This document shows, one piece after another, positions 53,617 through 62,608 of a stretch of DNA of 64,000 bases; the first letter of the stretch is position 1; each line of letters opens with the position of its first letter. Below the pieces are notes generated by a model. The model searched no databases. It saw only the letters and a program-made list of their open reading frames with translations, and was not told the origin of the DNA. The DNA is from Labilibaculum sp. DW002. GTDB lineage: Bacteria; Bacteroidota; Bacteroidia; Bacteroidales; Marinifilaceae. The DNA lies in assembly GCF_029029525.1 (NCBI RefSeq), contig NZ_JAKJSC010000009.1, forward strand, positions 62,001 through 126,000. Reading direction: 5' to 3'. Position numbers and translations under genes: made by a program.

Positions 53617-53988
53617 ATGAGAAGAATACAGGAGAAAGAAAGAATAGCATACTGCGGGATTAATTGTTCAACATGTCCTGCTTATGTTGCAACTCAAAAA
53701 GGGCAAGAAAAGGTTCGTATAAAGATCGCAGAGCTTTGGTCAGACCAAGATCATCATTACGATGCTTGCGAAATTACATGCAAAGGATGTCACGAACCTT
53801 GGGGCAAAAAATTTCGCCATTGCCAAGAATGCCAAGTAAGAGCTTGTGCACGTGAGAAACTTTATGACACATGTGCCGAATGTGCTGATTATCCTTGTAA
53901 TAAATTGGAAGATCTATTTCAGAGATTGGATAAGAAAATTACAAGGATTAATTTAGACAATTTAAATCGACAAAATAAGGCTGGATAA
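53617..53988 (+). CDS. DUF3795-family Cys-rich protein
   Basis: 123 residues with 14 Cys. The pattern AYCGINCSTCPAYVAT at the start, then CEITCKGCHEP, FRHCQECQVRACAREK and YDTCAECADYPCNKLE, is DUF3795, a family of predicted metal- or Fe-S-binding proteins of unknown role. No signal peptide, so cytoplasmic. The stop codon TAA lies in the loop of the terminator, so the last codons form one arm of the hairpin. Single-gene unit. Confidence 0.82.
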   Translation: MRRIQEKERIAYCGINCSTCPAYVATQKGQEKVRIKIAELWSDQDHHYDACEITCKGCHEPWGKKFRHCQECQVRACAREKLYDTCAECADYPCNKLEDLFQRLDKKITRINLDNLNRQNKAG

Positions 53989-54001
53989 TCCAGCTTTTTT
54001 T
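53978..54001 (+). terminator. Terminator containing the DUF3795 stop codon
   Basis: Stem GCTGGA / TCCAGC with loop TAA, which is the gene stop codon itself, followed by seven T. Confidence 0.85.
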
Positions 54002-54006
54002 CTGCA

Positions 54007-54519
54007 TTAAAAAATGGGGAGGTTTATAGCAAGTGTTCTAATTTGAAAAGCATGTGCTAAACATTTCTCGACTATTTTATAATTCGAAATAGGCTTTAAA
54101 ACCGCAACCTCAATTGGTTTATTTTGTTCATGAAAATACCAAGAACGATGATGACCATCATGCACAATAAAACGCACTTTTTTCTCTTGAAATAAATCCC
54201 AAACGATAATAGGCGGAAACTCCTCTCCTTTTTCCTCTATATAATCATGAGCAGCATACACCATGTTAATCTTTTCCTGCTCTAGTTGGGTTTGACTTGC
54301 CCAAAGTAAGGCTGGAGAAAACATTCTTGGTGGATTAACTTTTACATGTTTAGGATTAAGTCTGAATTGGAAACAAGCCAAATTACATAAATTAGCCGTT
54401 GTATTGCCTTCAACCCAATGAGTTCTCCCTAAAAATGCTTGATATCCTCTTTCTCTTTCCTCTAGGTTATTAGAAAGTAATAGTTTCGTTATTTCAACAG
54501 GAGATTTAATCTGCATCAT
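54007..54519 (-). CDS. ParB/Srx-like domain protein
   Basis: 170 residues. The C-terminal half, FPPIIVWDLFQEKKVRFIVHDGHHRSWYFHEQNKPIEVAVLK, has the D-G-H-H-R-x signature of ParB-N/sulfiredoxin-like domains, which bind nucleotides or act as nucleases. The N-terminal part has helical EITKLLLSNNLEERERGYQAFLGRTHW. It lacks a HTH DNA-binding domain, and no parA is near, so it is not a partition protein. No operon partner; it converges with the DUF3795 gene. The real role is unknown. Confidence 0.55.
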   Translation of the reverse strand: MMQIKSPVEITKLLLSNNLEERERGYQAFLGRTHWVEGNTTANLCNLACFQFRLNPKHVKVNPPRMFSPALLWASQTQLEQEKINMVYAAHDYIEEKGEEFPPIIVWDLFQEKKVRFIVHDGHHRSWYFHEQNKPIEVAVLKPISNYKIVEKCLAHAFQIRTLAINLPIF

Positions 54520-54570
54520 AAGGCATCCTTTTATCCTAAAGTTACGAAATGCGCTAGACGAAATAAAATT

Positions 54571-55920
54571 TCAAAATTGCAGTGAAAACTCAGTTAATCT
54601 ATTCGGTTTTGATCTCACTGACATGGTTCCTCCATGCAATCGAAGAATCTGTCTTGACAAGTTTAAGCCAATACCCGATCCATTTTCCTTTGTTGTAAAA
54701 AAAGGTGTAAAAACATTCTCGATCAACTCGTCAGAAATTCCAGCACCATTATCTCGTACAATAATGAAATTAACTGGATTAGCTTCTCCCGTTGATATGG
54801 ATAAACTTTTAGATTCCGTACCCTTCAATGCCTCGATCGAATTTCTAATTAAATTAATTAGGACTTGAGTAATCAGCTTTTCATCAGCAATCAATTCTTG
54901 CTCCTTGTCTTGCAGGTGATATGTGAAATCAATATTTTCTAATTTAAACTCCTCGGCAAATAGGGTTTCAATGTGGAGAAACAATTTTTCAACCGAAATT
55001 AACTCGAAATGTGGCTTGGGTAGTTGTGTTAAGTTCTTGTATTCATCTACAAATGCCATTAAACCTTTGCTCCTTTTACGAATTGTTTGCAAGCCCATTA
55101 AAGTATTCGAAATGGCTCCTTCACTTAATGCTTCCTTACATGGCTGATCACCATTCTTCTCGTACAATTCGATTAAACTGCCAGAAAGCATGGAGATCGG
55201 ACTCACGGAGTTTAAAATTTCGTGTGCAAAAACACGAATAAGCCTATGCATGGCGTCCATTTCACCTTTGTCAATTGCATTTTTGATATCCTGAAAAGCA
55301 ACTACTTTGAGCTGCTCATTCTCTAACCTAAAGTCGACAGACTTAACTGCTAATTTCAAAATACGATTTTTCACCAAGTACTTTCCCAATTTTTGCCTTC
55401 CAGATTTAATGCGATTTAAAAAATCTGGAAATGACTTCTCAATTGATTCCAGCTCACTAATATTTGCAAAATCTTTTACCAAAAAAAGCTCTTTAAAAGC
55501 ATTGTTACAAAGCTTCACATCCCCTTTGTGATCGAATGCAAGCAAACCAATTCCAACAAGATCTAAAGTATGCTGAAAAAAGACAAAATCTTTTTCCTTC
55601 TCTATTTTCACTTTGCCAAAAGCATTTATAATTCCATTGAAGCTCTGGTGTAAATTCTGAAAAGCTTTCTCATTTTGATGCTCATTAAAAACTAGGGAAG
55701 CATCTTGGTATTGAAAAGCATTAAAAAAACGAGCTAAATCTCGGTTGGTTTTATTGATATAGTAGATCAAGTATACCATTTGCAAAATCCACAAAGCGGC
55801 CAAGCTATAGGTTGTAACGACCATATAATCTTTCGATTGCACAAGCAAAAACAGAACGGGTGTAATAGCCAGAAGAATAACTTGGACTATGATCCAAATG
55901 TAGAATTTTTTATAAATCAT
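54571..55920 (-). CDS. NtrY-like membrane sensor histidine kinase
   Basis: 449 residues. Two membrane helices near the N-terminus (about 8-26 and 33-52), a PAS-like domain at about 108-200 (FFQHTLDLVGIGLLAFDHKGDVKLCNNAFKELF), a His box LIRVFAHEILNSVSPISMLSGSL (His near 233), and an ATPase domain with NLIRNSIEALKG, DNGAGIS and ENGSGIGLNLSRQIL. The overall layout is that of NtrY-type kinases. Its start overlaps the end of the NtrC-type gene by 11 bases, so the pair is translationally coupled. Confidence 0.88.
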   Translation of the reverse strand: MIYKKFYIWIIVQVILLAITPVLFLLVQSKDYMVVTTYSLAALWILQMVYLIYYINKTNRDLARFFNAFQYQDASLVFNEHQNEKAFQNLHQSFNGIINAFGKVKIEKEKDFVFFQHTLDLVGIGLLAFDHKGDVKLCNNAFKELFLVKDFANISELESIEKSFPDFLNRIKSGRQKLGKYLVKNRILKLAVKSVDFRLENEQLKVVAFQDIKNAIDKGEMDAMHRLIRVFAHEILNSVSPISMLSGSLIELYEKNGDQPCKEALSEGAISNTLMGLQTIRKRSKGLMAFVDEYKNLTQLPKPHFELISVEKLFLHIETLFAEEFKLENIDFTYHLQDKEQELIADEKLITQVLINLIRNSIEALKGTESKSLSISTGEANPVNFIIVRDNGAGISDELIENVFTPFFTTKENGSGIGLNLSRQILRLHGGTMSVRSKPNRLTEFSLQF

Positions 55921-57280
55921 ACCTTTTTAATTTATCGTACAAAGTAGACCGGTTTATTCCTAACTCCTTCGCCGCAAGACTCATATTCCCACCAGTATGC
56001 TTAATTGCTTTCTCTATTAGAAACTTTTCATTCTCATTTAAATTCAAACTTTCAACAATTTTTTTCGAAATCTGATTGTCATCACCAATCAAAACATCCG
56101 TAGCTCCCACTTTATTTGTATCGGCAAGAATAACTGATTTTTCAATCACATGTTCCAATTCACGAATGTTTCCAGGCCATGAATATTGACCCATTTTTTT
56201 GAGTGCTGACTTATCGAAAGTCAATTCTTCTCTCTTGTATAATTTAGCATATTTATTCAAGAAAAAATCAACCAATTCGGGTATATCTTCAGATCTATCC
56301 TTAAGCGATGGTATATCGATAACAATGGTATTCAAACGATACAGCAAATCTTCTCGAAACAAACCATCAGCAACCATTTGAAAGAGATTGCTATTGGTAG
56401 CGACCACAATTCGAACATCAACATTGATTGGGCTGTTACCTCCTAAAGGTATTATTTGCTTGTTTTGAATCGCCGTTAGCAATTTCGCCTGCAAATTTAA
56501 CGGTATATTCCCTATTTCATCTAAAAATAAGCTTCCTCCAGATGCCAATTCAAACCTTCCTATTCGATCCTCTTTGGCATCGGTAAAAGCACCTTTTTTT
56601 GAACCGAAAAGTTCACTTTCAAACAAGCTTTCACTTAAAGATCCAAGATCTACACTCACAAAAACTTCGTCTTTTCGAGTAGATTGCAAATGTATTTCTC
56701 GTGCAATTAATTCTTTTCCAGTACCGTTCTCCCCAATAATTAGAACATTCGCATCCGTTTTCGCAACCTTATCCACCGTTCTAAAAACTTGTGTCATGGC
56801 TTCAGATTCACCTTTTACAAAGTTGATATTCTTATTGATCTGATGATTGATCTGCTTCTGTTTCTCCTTCAGACCTTTCACTTCTAGTTTCGATTTTCGC
56901 AACTTAACAGCTGACAAAAGCGTCGATAGTATTTTACTCTCATCCCAAGATTTCTGAATAAAATCAACCGCTCCTTCTTTCATGGCTTTCACGGCCAATT
57001 CAACATCTCCATAAGCAGTAATTAAAATCACGCAGGCATTCGAATCAAATTCCAAAATTCGATTCATCCAATACAAACCTTCATTGCCTGAATTAACACC
57101 TGCCTTAAAATTCATATCCAATAAATAAACATCATACTCCTGTTCTTCCAGTTTTGATAGCAACAAGTTTGGATTTTTTATGGTGTCTATTTTTTCGAAG
57201 TGAGTGTTAAGAAATAATTGCAATGCGAACAAAAGCTCTGCATTGTCATCAATTATTAAAAGCCTTCCTTTTCCTGCCAT
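55910..57280 (-). CDS. Sigma-54-dependent NtrC-type response regulator
   Basis: 456 residues in three domains: receiver with the phospho-acceptor Asp 55 (DVYLLDMNFKAG), AAA+ domain with Walker A GENGTGKE (about 181-188), the sigma-54 contact loop as GAFTDA (consensus GAFTGA) and GGSLFLDEIGNIPL, then a Fis-like HTH (GGNMSLAAKELGINRSTLYDKL). It should activate a sigma-54 promoter from upstream sites; the divergent ABC transporter has both a candidate promoter and palindromes. Partner kinase overlaps its 3' end by 11 bases. Confidence 0.92.
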   Translation of the reverse strand: MAGKGRLLIIDDNAELLFALQLFLNTHFEKIDTIKNPNLLLSKLEEQEYDVYLLDMNFKAGVNSGNEGLYWMNRILEFDSNACVILITAYGDVELAVKAMKEGAVDFIQKSWDESKILSTLLSAVKLRKSKLEVKGLKEKQKQINHQINKNINFVKGESEAMTQVFRTVDKVAKTDANVLIIGENGTGKELIAREIHLQSTRKDEVFVSVDLGSLSESLFESELFGSKKGAFTDAKEDRIGRFELASGGSLFLDEIGNIPLNLQAKLLTAIQNKQIIPLGGNSPINVDVRIVVATNSNLFQMVADGLFREDLLYRLNTIVIDIPSLKDRSEDIPELVDFFLNKYAKLYKREELTFDKSALKKMGQYSWPGNIRELEHVIEKSVILADTNKVGATDVLIGDDNQISKKIVESLNLNENEKFLIEKAIKHTGGNMSLAAKELGINRSTLYDKLKRYDL

Positions 57281-57331
57281 TCTTATCAGATTTAAATTCC
57301 TAAGTGAATGTAATCATATTGTTGTAATTAT

Positions 57332-57360
57332 CGACATACAGTGTCGGAAAATCCAACACT
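57332..57360. promoter_or_regulatory. Overlapping palindromes, candidate enhancer sites for the NtrC-type regulator
   Basis: Arms CGACA and TGTCG (57332-57346) overlap arms AGTGTCGGA and TCCAACACT around AAA (57340-57360, one mismatch). They lie about 50-80 bases upstream of the -24 box and midway between divergent genes, a normal place for activator binding. Confidence 0.5.
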
Positions 57361-57409
57361 TAAAACACCCAATCACTCCTAACCCATTGATCTTATGAAG
57401 CTTTATTCT

Positions 57410-57426
57410 TTGGCACAATACTTGGC
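57410..57426 (+). promoter_or_regulatory. Candidate sigma-54 (-24/-12) promoter of the ABC exporter
   Basis: TTGGCACAATACTTGGC has the -24 TTGGCAC and the -12 TTG with ten bases between GG and GG; only the final C of the -12 GC is replaced by G. Transcript start near 57437 leaves about 20 bases before the ATG at 57459. The divergent gene encodes the activator type such promoters require. Confidence 0.6.
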
Positions 57427-57458
57427 TAAATGGTACCGAACCAAAATCACAATAGATA

Positions 57459-58163
57459 ATGATTGTTACAAAAGACTTAGCCAAAATATTCAGAACTGAA
57501 GAAATTGAAACCTCTGCATTAAAAGAGGTTAATATCCACATAAAAAAAGGAGAATTTGTTGCGATCATGGGGCCGTCTGGATGCGGAAAATCAACCCTTT
57601 TAAACATTATTGGACTACTGGATAACCCGAGTTCGGGTCATTATATTTTTAACGATAATGATTTAACGATGCACAGCGAAAAGCAGCGAACAAAACACAG
57701 AAAAGGAAATATAGGTTTCATTTTTCAAAGTTTCAACTTAATTGACGAGCTAAGTGTTTTTGAAAATGTAGAACTCCCTTTAATCTATATGGGTTTGTCA
57801 AAATCAATAAGAAAAAAAGAAGTTGATCTGGTCCTAAACCGAATGAATATTGCGCACAGAGCAATGCACTACCCTCAACAATTGTCGGGAGGACAACAAC
57901 AAAGAGTTGCAATAGCCCGAGCTGTTGTAAGCAAACCAAAGTTAATACTTGCCGATGAGCCGACAGGAAATCTTGATTCGATTAATGGTAGTGAAGTAAT
58001 GCAATTGTTATCGGAATTACATGATGAAGGAACTACAATTGTAATGGTTACTCATTCTCAAAAAGATTCGGAATATGCTGATCGAGTAATCAATTTGTTC
58101 GATGGTAAAATTGTATCGGAGAATAAAAGGGAACAAAAAACACGTGTTTTGCAATCTTCATAA
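57459..58163 (+). CDS. ABC transporter ATP-binding protein (MacB/LolD type)
   Basis: 234 residues: Walker A GPSGCGKST at about 36-44, Q-loop FQSFNLIDELSVFENVELPLIYMG, signature LSGGQQQRVAIARA, Walker B LILADEPTGNLDS and H-loop MVTHS. Members of this subgroup drive mechanotransmission through FtsX/MacB permeases rather than pumping through a channel. The permease gene follows 45 bases downstream. The gene begins just after the candidate sigma-54 promoter, so expression is probably switched on by the adjacent NtrC-type regulator. Confidence 0.92.
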   Translation: MIVTKDLAKIFRTEEIETSALKEVNIHIKKGEFVAIMGPSGCGKSTLLNIIGLLDNPSSGHYIFNDNDLTMHSEKQRTKHRKGNIGFIFQSFNLIDELSVFENVELPLIYMGLSKSIRKKEVDLVLNRMNIAHRAMHYPQQLSGGQQQRVAIARAVVSKPKLILADEPTGNLDSINGSEVMQLLSELHDEGTTIVMVTHSQKDSEYADRVINLFDGKIVSENKREQKTRVLQSS

Positions 58164-58208
58164 TCATAAAAACTAAGTACATTTAATCGCCCAAATAAAA
58201 TTAACAAT

Positions 58209-60578
58209 ATGCTTTGGTACAAGCTTAAATTATCGCTTAGGAGTTTAGCGAATGATAAAATAAACTCCATTATAAATATTTTTGGATTAGCTATTGGAAT
58301 GGCTGCTGTAATTCTTATTTCCATTTACGTACAGCATGAATTGAGCTACGATAAATTCAATACTAAACACGAAAGAATTTTTAAGCTGATATCATTGTTA
58401 GATGATACAGGCAAAGATTTAACTCCTTACGAAATTGGACTTCGACTAACGAATGAAAATTTTTCTAATGAAATCCCAGAAATTGAAGAAATCACTCAAA
58501 TATTAAGAGGATATAGACAAAATGCAAAGGTTGGGGATAAAAATTTCACTCAAATCAAATGTATTTATGTTGATACAAATTTCCATAGAGTTTTTAGTCT
58601 AAAACCAATATCAGGACGAACCACACATTTACTTTCAAACCCGAATGAGTTTGTCATTAATAAATCCACTGCATTAAAGCTATTTGGAACGACCAATGCA
58701 GGAGGGAAAGAGTTCGAAATGTTTGGTAATTTATACACTGTAAGTGCTGTTGTCGAAGACATTCCTTTAACTTCTAGCTACGATTTCGACATGTTATTAC
58801 CCTTCTCTGGGTTCCCTAGGCAAGCTGGGCATCGGAGCCTTGAATACTATACCTACATACTTTTAAAGCAAGATATCAATAAGGAAGATGCACTTCTAAA
58901 AATAGAAAATAAGTACAGCAAAATGCTCGATGATGCTTTTGGTTACTATGGTGAAAAAACTGGATCATATGTACAAACCTTAAAAGATGTTCATTTACGA
59001 TCTGATTACAATCCTGAATTCAAGGAAGCTGGAAACATAAATACAATCTATGTTCATATTCTTTTAGCCATATTAATATTGCTGATTGCAATTATCAATT
59101 TCATCAATATTATAACCGTTCAATACGACAATAAGTTGAATCAAATTGGCATAAAAAAGGCAATTGGTGCAGAACGAAACGATTTAATTAAAGATTTTTT
59201 AGGTCGAACGATTCTAATGTCTTCCATTGCGCTCCTTTTTGGCTTGATTATTTCTGAAACTTTGATGCCATTTTTTGGAAATTTAATGAATCGAGAATTA
59301 AAAATTGAATATCTCTCCAACCCACTACTTTTTATTGGACTACCCTTTATGGCAATTTTAGTTGGCCTCATCTCTGGTTTGTACCCAGCAATCACCATTA
59401 CAAAGTACACACCAGCTGCAATAATTAAAGGTACGCTGCAAAATAATCAAAACAACAATCTATTGTCGCGCGCATTAGTCATTTTTCAATTCACAGCTTC
59501 TTTTGTTTTGCTAACTGCTATTCTCATATCACAAGACCAAATTAACTACATGAAAAATGTAGACTTAGGTGTAGAAACAGAACAAGTTATTGCCATCAAT
59601 AATTTGAGTAAAACACAAAGAATAGCCTATTCTTCTATCAAAGATGAATTGTTGAAAATTCCTGAAGTCTCCCTTGTTAGTGCAAGCCTGCATATGCCAG
59701 GAGGTGGAGCAAGTGGCCAAATATTCCGACTATATGGCACAGATGTGGAAGCAACAAAAAACTATGATGAATATCGTGTGAGACCCGATTATTTTAAAAC
59801 GCTTGGAATAAAATTCTTAGAGGGACATGAGTTTACTGAGAATCAAGTTGACAGTTGCAAAAGTATTATTTTAAATGAAGCTGCGGCTAAAAGTTTGGGA
59901 ATTGATGATCCTTTAGGTCAATTTGTTTGGTTTCATGAAGATAAATATGAGATTCAAGGCATTGTTAAAGATTTCCATTACTCTTCTTTACGAGAAGAAA
60001 TAGCTCCCTTAATGTTTTCTTGTTTTAGTCACAATCTAAACATACAATTTGTACTTCTAAAAGTTAAGACTAGAAATATGACAGATTTACTCGTAAAAAT
60101 CAAAGATCAATTTAAAACGATTGATCCTGAAAGAGTGAATTATCATTTATTTATTGATGATATTTTTCGAAATAAATATCATCAAGAAGAAAGATCGCAA
60201 ACGCTTACTACCTTTTCATCTATTTTATCAATTTTATTAGCCTTACTTGGCTTATACTCTCTTACCTTATTCATGGTTCAGAAGCGAACCAAAGAAATTG
60301 GTATTAGAAAGGTAACTGGAGCAAGTATAATCCAAATTACTTCTCTTTTATTCTCGACTTTTTTAAAGTGGATAACCATTGCATTCCTTATTGGAGTACC
60401 GATAGCTTGGTACATCATGAATCATTGGCTCCAACAATTTGCTTACCATATCAGCATTACTCCTTTGCCATTTGTATTAGCAGGCTTGGTAACAGCACTA
60501 TTTGCCTTGTTGGTTGTTGGTGGGCAAACTTGGAAGGCAGCTAATCAGAATCCCGTTGATTCTTTAAGAAGCGAATAA
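58209..60578 (+). CDS. FtsX/MacB-type ABC permease (large, duplicated)
   Basis: 789 residues with the first helix at about 22-42 (INIFGLAIGMAAVILISIYV), a periplasmic MacB-PCD domain (about 45-275), a central block of three helices (about 280-400 region, IKKAIGAERNDLIKDFLGRTILM coupling motif), a fourth helix near 425, a second periplasmic domain and a C-terminal FtsX block (about 670-785, IGIRKVTGASIIQITSLLFSTF). The duplicated layout is that of Bacteroidota exporters of lipids or peptides. The substrate is unknown. Works with the preceding ATPase. Confidence 0.88.
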   Translation: MLWYKLKLSLRSLANDKINSIINIFGLAIGMAAVILISIYVQHELSYDKFNTKHERIFKLISLLDDTGKDLTPYEIGLRLTNENFSNEIPEIEEITQILRGYRQNAKVGDKNFTQIKCIYVDTNFHRVFSLKPISGRTTHLLSNPNEFVINKSTALKLFGTTNAGGKEFEMFGNLYTVSAVVEDIPLTSSYDFDMLLPFSGFPRQAGHRSLEYYTYILLKQDINKEDALLKIENKYSKMLDDAFGYYGEKTGSYVQTLKDVHLRSDYNPEFKEAGNINTIYVHILLAILILLIAIINFINIITVQYDNKLNQIGIKKAIGAERNDLIKDFLGRTILMSSIALLFGLIISETLMPFFGNLMNRELKIEYLSNPLLFIGLPFMAILVGLISGLYPAITITKYTPAAIIKGTLQNNQNNNLLSRALVIFQFTASFVLLTAILISQDQINYMKNVDLGVETEQVIAINNLSKTQRIAYSSIKDELLKIPEVSLVSASLHMPGGGASGQIFRLYGTDVEATKNYDEYRVRPDYFKTLGIKFLEGHEFTENQVDSCKSIILNEAAAKSLGIDDPLGQFVWFHEDKYEIQGIVKDFHYSSLREEIAPLMFSCFSHNLNIQFVLLKVKTRNMTDLLVKIKDQFKTIDPERVNYHLFIDDIFRNKYHQEERSQTLTTFSSILSILLALLGLYSLTLFMVQKRTKEIGIRKVTGASIIQITSLLFSTFLKWITIAFLIGVPIAWYIMNHWLQQFAYHISITPLPFVLAGLVTALFALLVVGGQTWKAANQNPVDSLRSE

Positions 60579-60596
60579 TTTTAACTTCATAAAATA

Positions 60597-60630
60597 ATCC
60601 CCGATCTAATATGATTGGGGATATATTTTT
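60597..60630 (+). terminator. Terminator of the ABC exporter operon
   Basis: Stem ATCCCCGATC / GATTGGGGAT with one G-U pair, followed by an AT-rich T-run. Confidence 0.7.
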
Positions 60631-60660
60631 AATGCCATTAAATTTCATAATAGATATCCG

Positions 60661-61038
60661 TTACAAAAGAGAACATGCAACTTTGTAAATCGCATCGGTT
60701 CGTTGTTTTTCAGGAGCAGAGCTTCCTTTTTTGTAACCAATGTCGCTAAGTCGTAAATGCGTAAAATCAGATAAACCATTCTTCTGCATCACAATTTTAC
60801 CGCAATCCAAATCGCAACCATCAATCATCAATATCTTAGCTCCTTTTACCGACTCAATCATTTTTGGAATACCAGCTCCAACAAAAGCCAGACACTTCAT
60901 TTGAGCCACTTTATCCTTATTCATTTTTCTAGCTACCAAATCTGTTAACTCACCTACATCGGCAGCACCAGAGCAAGCAAAAACTACATTACTGCTCCTC
61001 GCATCACATCCACTAGATTTACTTTCCATGATGTACAT
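60661..61038 (-). CDS. DGC-domain (predicted zinc-binding) protein
   Basis: 125 residues. NVVFACSGAADVGELTDLVARKMNKDKVAQMKCLAFVGAGIPKMIESVKGAKILMIDGCDLDCGKIVMQ has the D-G-C-x-x-x-C-G-K signature of the DGC family and Cys residues at CSG and KCLA positions. Members are thought to bind zinc; many lie near metal or redox genes. An ATG three codons in (61029) is an alternative start. It lies 31 bases after the adenylate kinase gene on the same strand and is probably co-transcribed. Confidence 0.8.
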   Translation of the reverse strand: MYIMESKSSGCDARSSNVVFACSGAADVGELTDLVARKMNKDKVAQMKCLAFVGAGIPKMIESVKGAKILMIDGCDLDCGKIVMQKNGLSDFTHLRLSDIGYKKGSSAPEKQRTDAIYKVACSLL

Positions 61039-61069
61039 TTTTAATAAAATTATTTTCTAACTAAAGTCA

Positions 61070-62239
61070 TTACCTTAAATGCTTTAATACTGATTCTAAT
61101 TCACTAGATATTCGATCAAAAACAGCATTAAATTCTCCTACTCCATCAATTTTCTTAACTCCATGCAATTGATTGTACTTTTCGATTACTGGCACTGTTT
61201 TTACTTCATGTTCCTGAAGTCTTTTCACAATTTTAGAGGTATCATTATCGTAGGGCATGCACCGATCAGTTTTACTTCTCTCATCCAATCGGCTAATCAA
61301 TTCTAAGGTTGGCACCTCAATTTCTATAATTTGAGAAATGGAAGAACCATGCTTTTTCAAAAGTCCATCGAGAATATAGGATTGAACCAATGTTCGCGGA
61401 AAGCCCTTAAAAATAAAGCCTTTAACACCATTCGAATTGGCAATCTTTTTTTCAATCAACTGAACAACAATTTCGTCGGGCACTAATTCTCCATTCTCAT
61501 ACAATTCGATGATTCGCTTGCCAATATCCGATCCAATCTGAATTTCATGATCAAGCATCTGCCCTGTTGCCACATATTCTAGATCGTATTTTTTCGCCAA
61601 GGCAATTCCTTGCGATCCTCTTCCCGATCCTGGATATCCAAACAATACCAAATTGAAAAGACTCTTGTTTAATTCTTCCTTAATAATTCCTTGAATATTA
61701 GCATTTACTTCCTCAATAGAATCATCTCCCTTTACTTCAAAATAAATTCCTTTGTCTTTATAAAACTGCAGAACAGGCAATGTTTTATCATTGTATTCTT
61801 TCAAGCGATTACGAATCACCACTTCATTATCGTCTGCTCGGCCTGAAGTCTTTCCTCTGTTGAGCAATCTTTGCACCGAAACTTCTTCATCTACTTCTAG
61901 ACTGATCAAACAATTTAAAGAGGTATTCAATTTGATCATTAATCCCTCTAAAATATAGGCTTGAATATAGGTTCGAGGAAATCCATCGAAAAGGAATCCA
62001 TTAGAATCTGGATTCTCCGTAATTGTTTTCTCGATAATCTGGACAATTATTTCATCGGAAACCAATCCTCCCGAAGCAATGATGCTCTTAGCTTCAAGAC
62101 CAAGCTTCGTTTCTTCCTTCAATTCTTTCCGCAACAGATCTCCAGTTGAGATATAGAAAAGATTGTATTTGTTTATCAGAAATTCAGATTGAGTTCCTTT
62201 TCCTGCACCTGGTGGGCCAAATAAAGCAATGTTTAGCAT
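61070..62239 (-). CDS. adk: Tandem adenylate kinase, two domains
   Basis: 389 residues, twice the usual length of about 190. Domain 1 (1-190) is a normal adenylate kinase: P-loop GPPGAGKGT at 8-16, FDGFPRT at 84-90 and GRADDN in the lid. Domain 2 (195-389) aligns with the same order: GYPGSGRGS at 201-209, FKGFPRT at 277-283, and a lid-like DRCMPYDND. In the second copy the P-loop Lys is Arg and the Asp of F-D-G-F-P-R is Lys, so it is likely impaired or altered in activity. Domain 1 should convert ATP plus AMP to two ADP. The role of the second copy is unclear. Confidence 0.9.
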   Translation of the reverse strand: MLNIALFGPPGAGKGTQSEFLINKYNLFYISTGDLLRKELKEETKLGLEAKSIIASGGLVSDEIIVQIIEKTITENPDSNGFLFDGFPRTYIQAYILEGLMIKLNTSLNCLISLEVDEEVSVQRLLNRGKTSGRADDNEVVIRNRLKEYNDKTLPVLQFYKDKGIYFEVKGDDSIEEVNANIQGIIKEELNKSLFNLVLFGYPGSGRGSQGIALAKKYDLEYVATGQMLDHEIQIGSDIGKRIIELYENGELVPDEIVVQLIEKKIANSNGVKGFIFKGFPRTLVQSYILDGLLKKHGSSISQIIEIEVPTLELISRLDERSKTDRCMPYDNDTSKIVKRLQEHEVKTVPVIEKYNQLHGVKKIDGVGEFNAVFDRISSELESVLKHLR

Positions 62240-62608
62240 ATGATAAGGTTTTTGAGAATCATTATAACAATAGCAATAAGATACTAATAATGTCTTATTG
62301 ACACATAATAATTACACTTCTAATTTTACCTAAACTCAACTTCTACACAAGGTGAAACGAAAATCAAAATTTGGTCGTATTCAACGAGTTACGACCGACA
62401 AGTATCGATTACTCATTGCAATTTGCAATTAAATCGAATATCTACAAAGCTTCAAATGCCCACAATAAGAACAATTCAGCGGGATTTAATAAAAATTGCG
62501 AAAAAATAAAATCCAATCATCATAAATAAGAAAGCTTTTAAACAAGCTGACTGACTGGACTTTTAGCTTCCTTTTCCATAAATTATAAATACATATAAAA
62601 CTATCGAT
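62240..62608. other. Intergenic region upstream of the multihaem cytochrome gene
   Basis: 369 bases between divergent genes. I found no TAnnTTTG element, ORF or clear hairpin; a weak inverted repeat near 62415 was not convincing. It should hold promoters of both neighbours. Confidence 0.4.

Noticed and set aside
53586-53663. ATG-started 25-codon ORF overlapping the DUF3795 start
   Set aside because: It is out of frame, Lys/Glu-rich with no biased codon of regulatory type, and no terminator lies between it and the gene.
62415-62431. ATTGCAA-like inverted repeat upstream of the cytochrome gene
   Set aside because: Imperfect and AT-rich, with no second copy; chance is likely.
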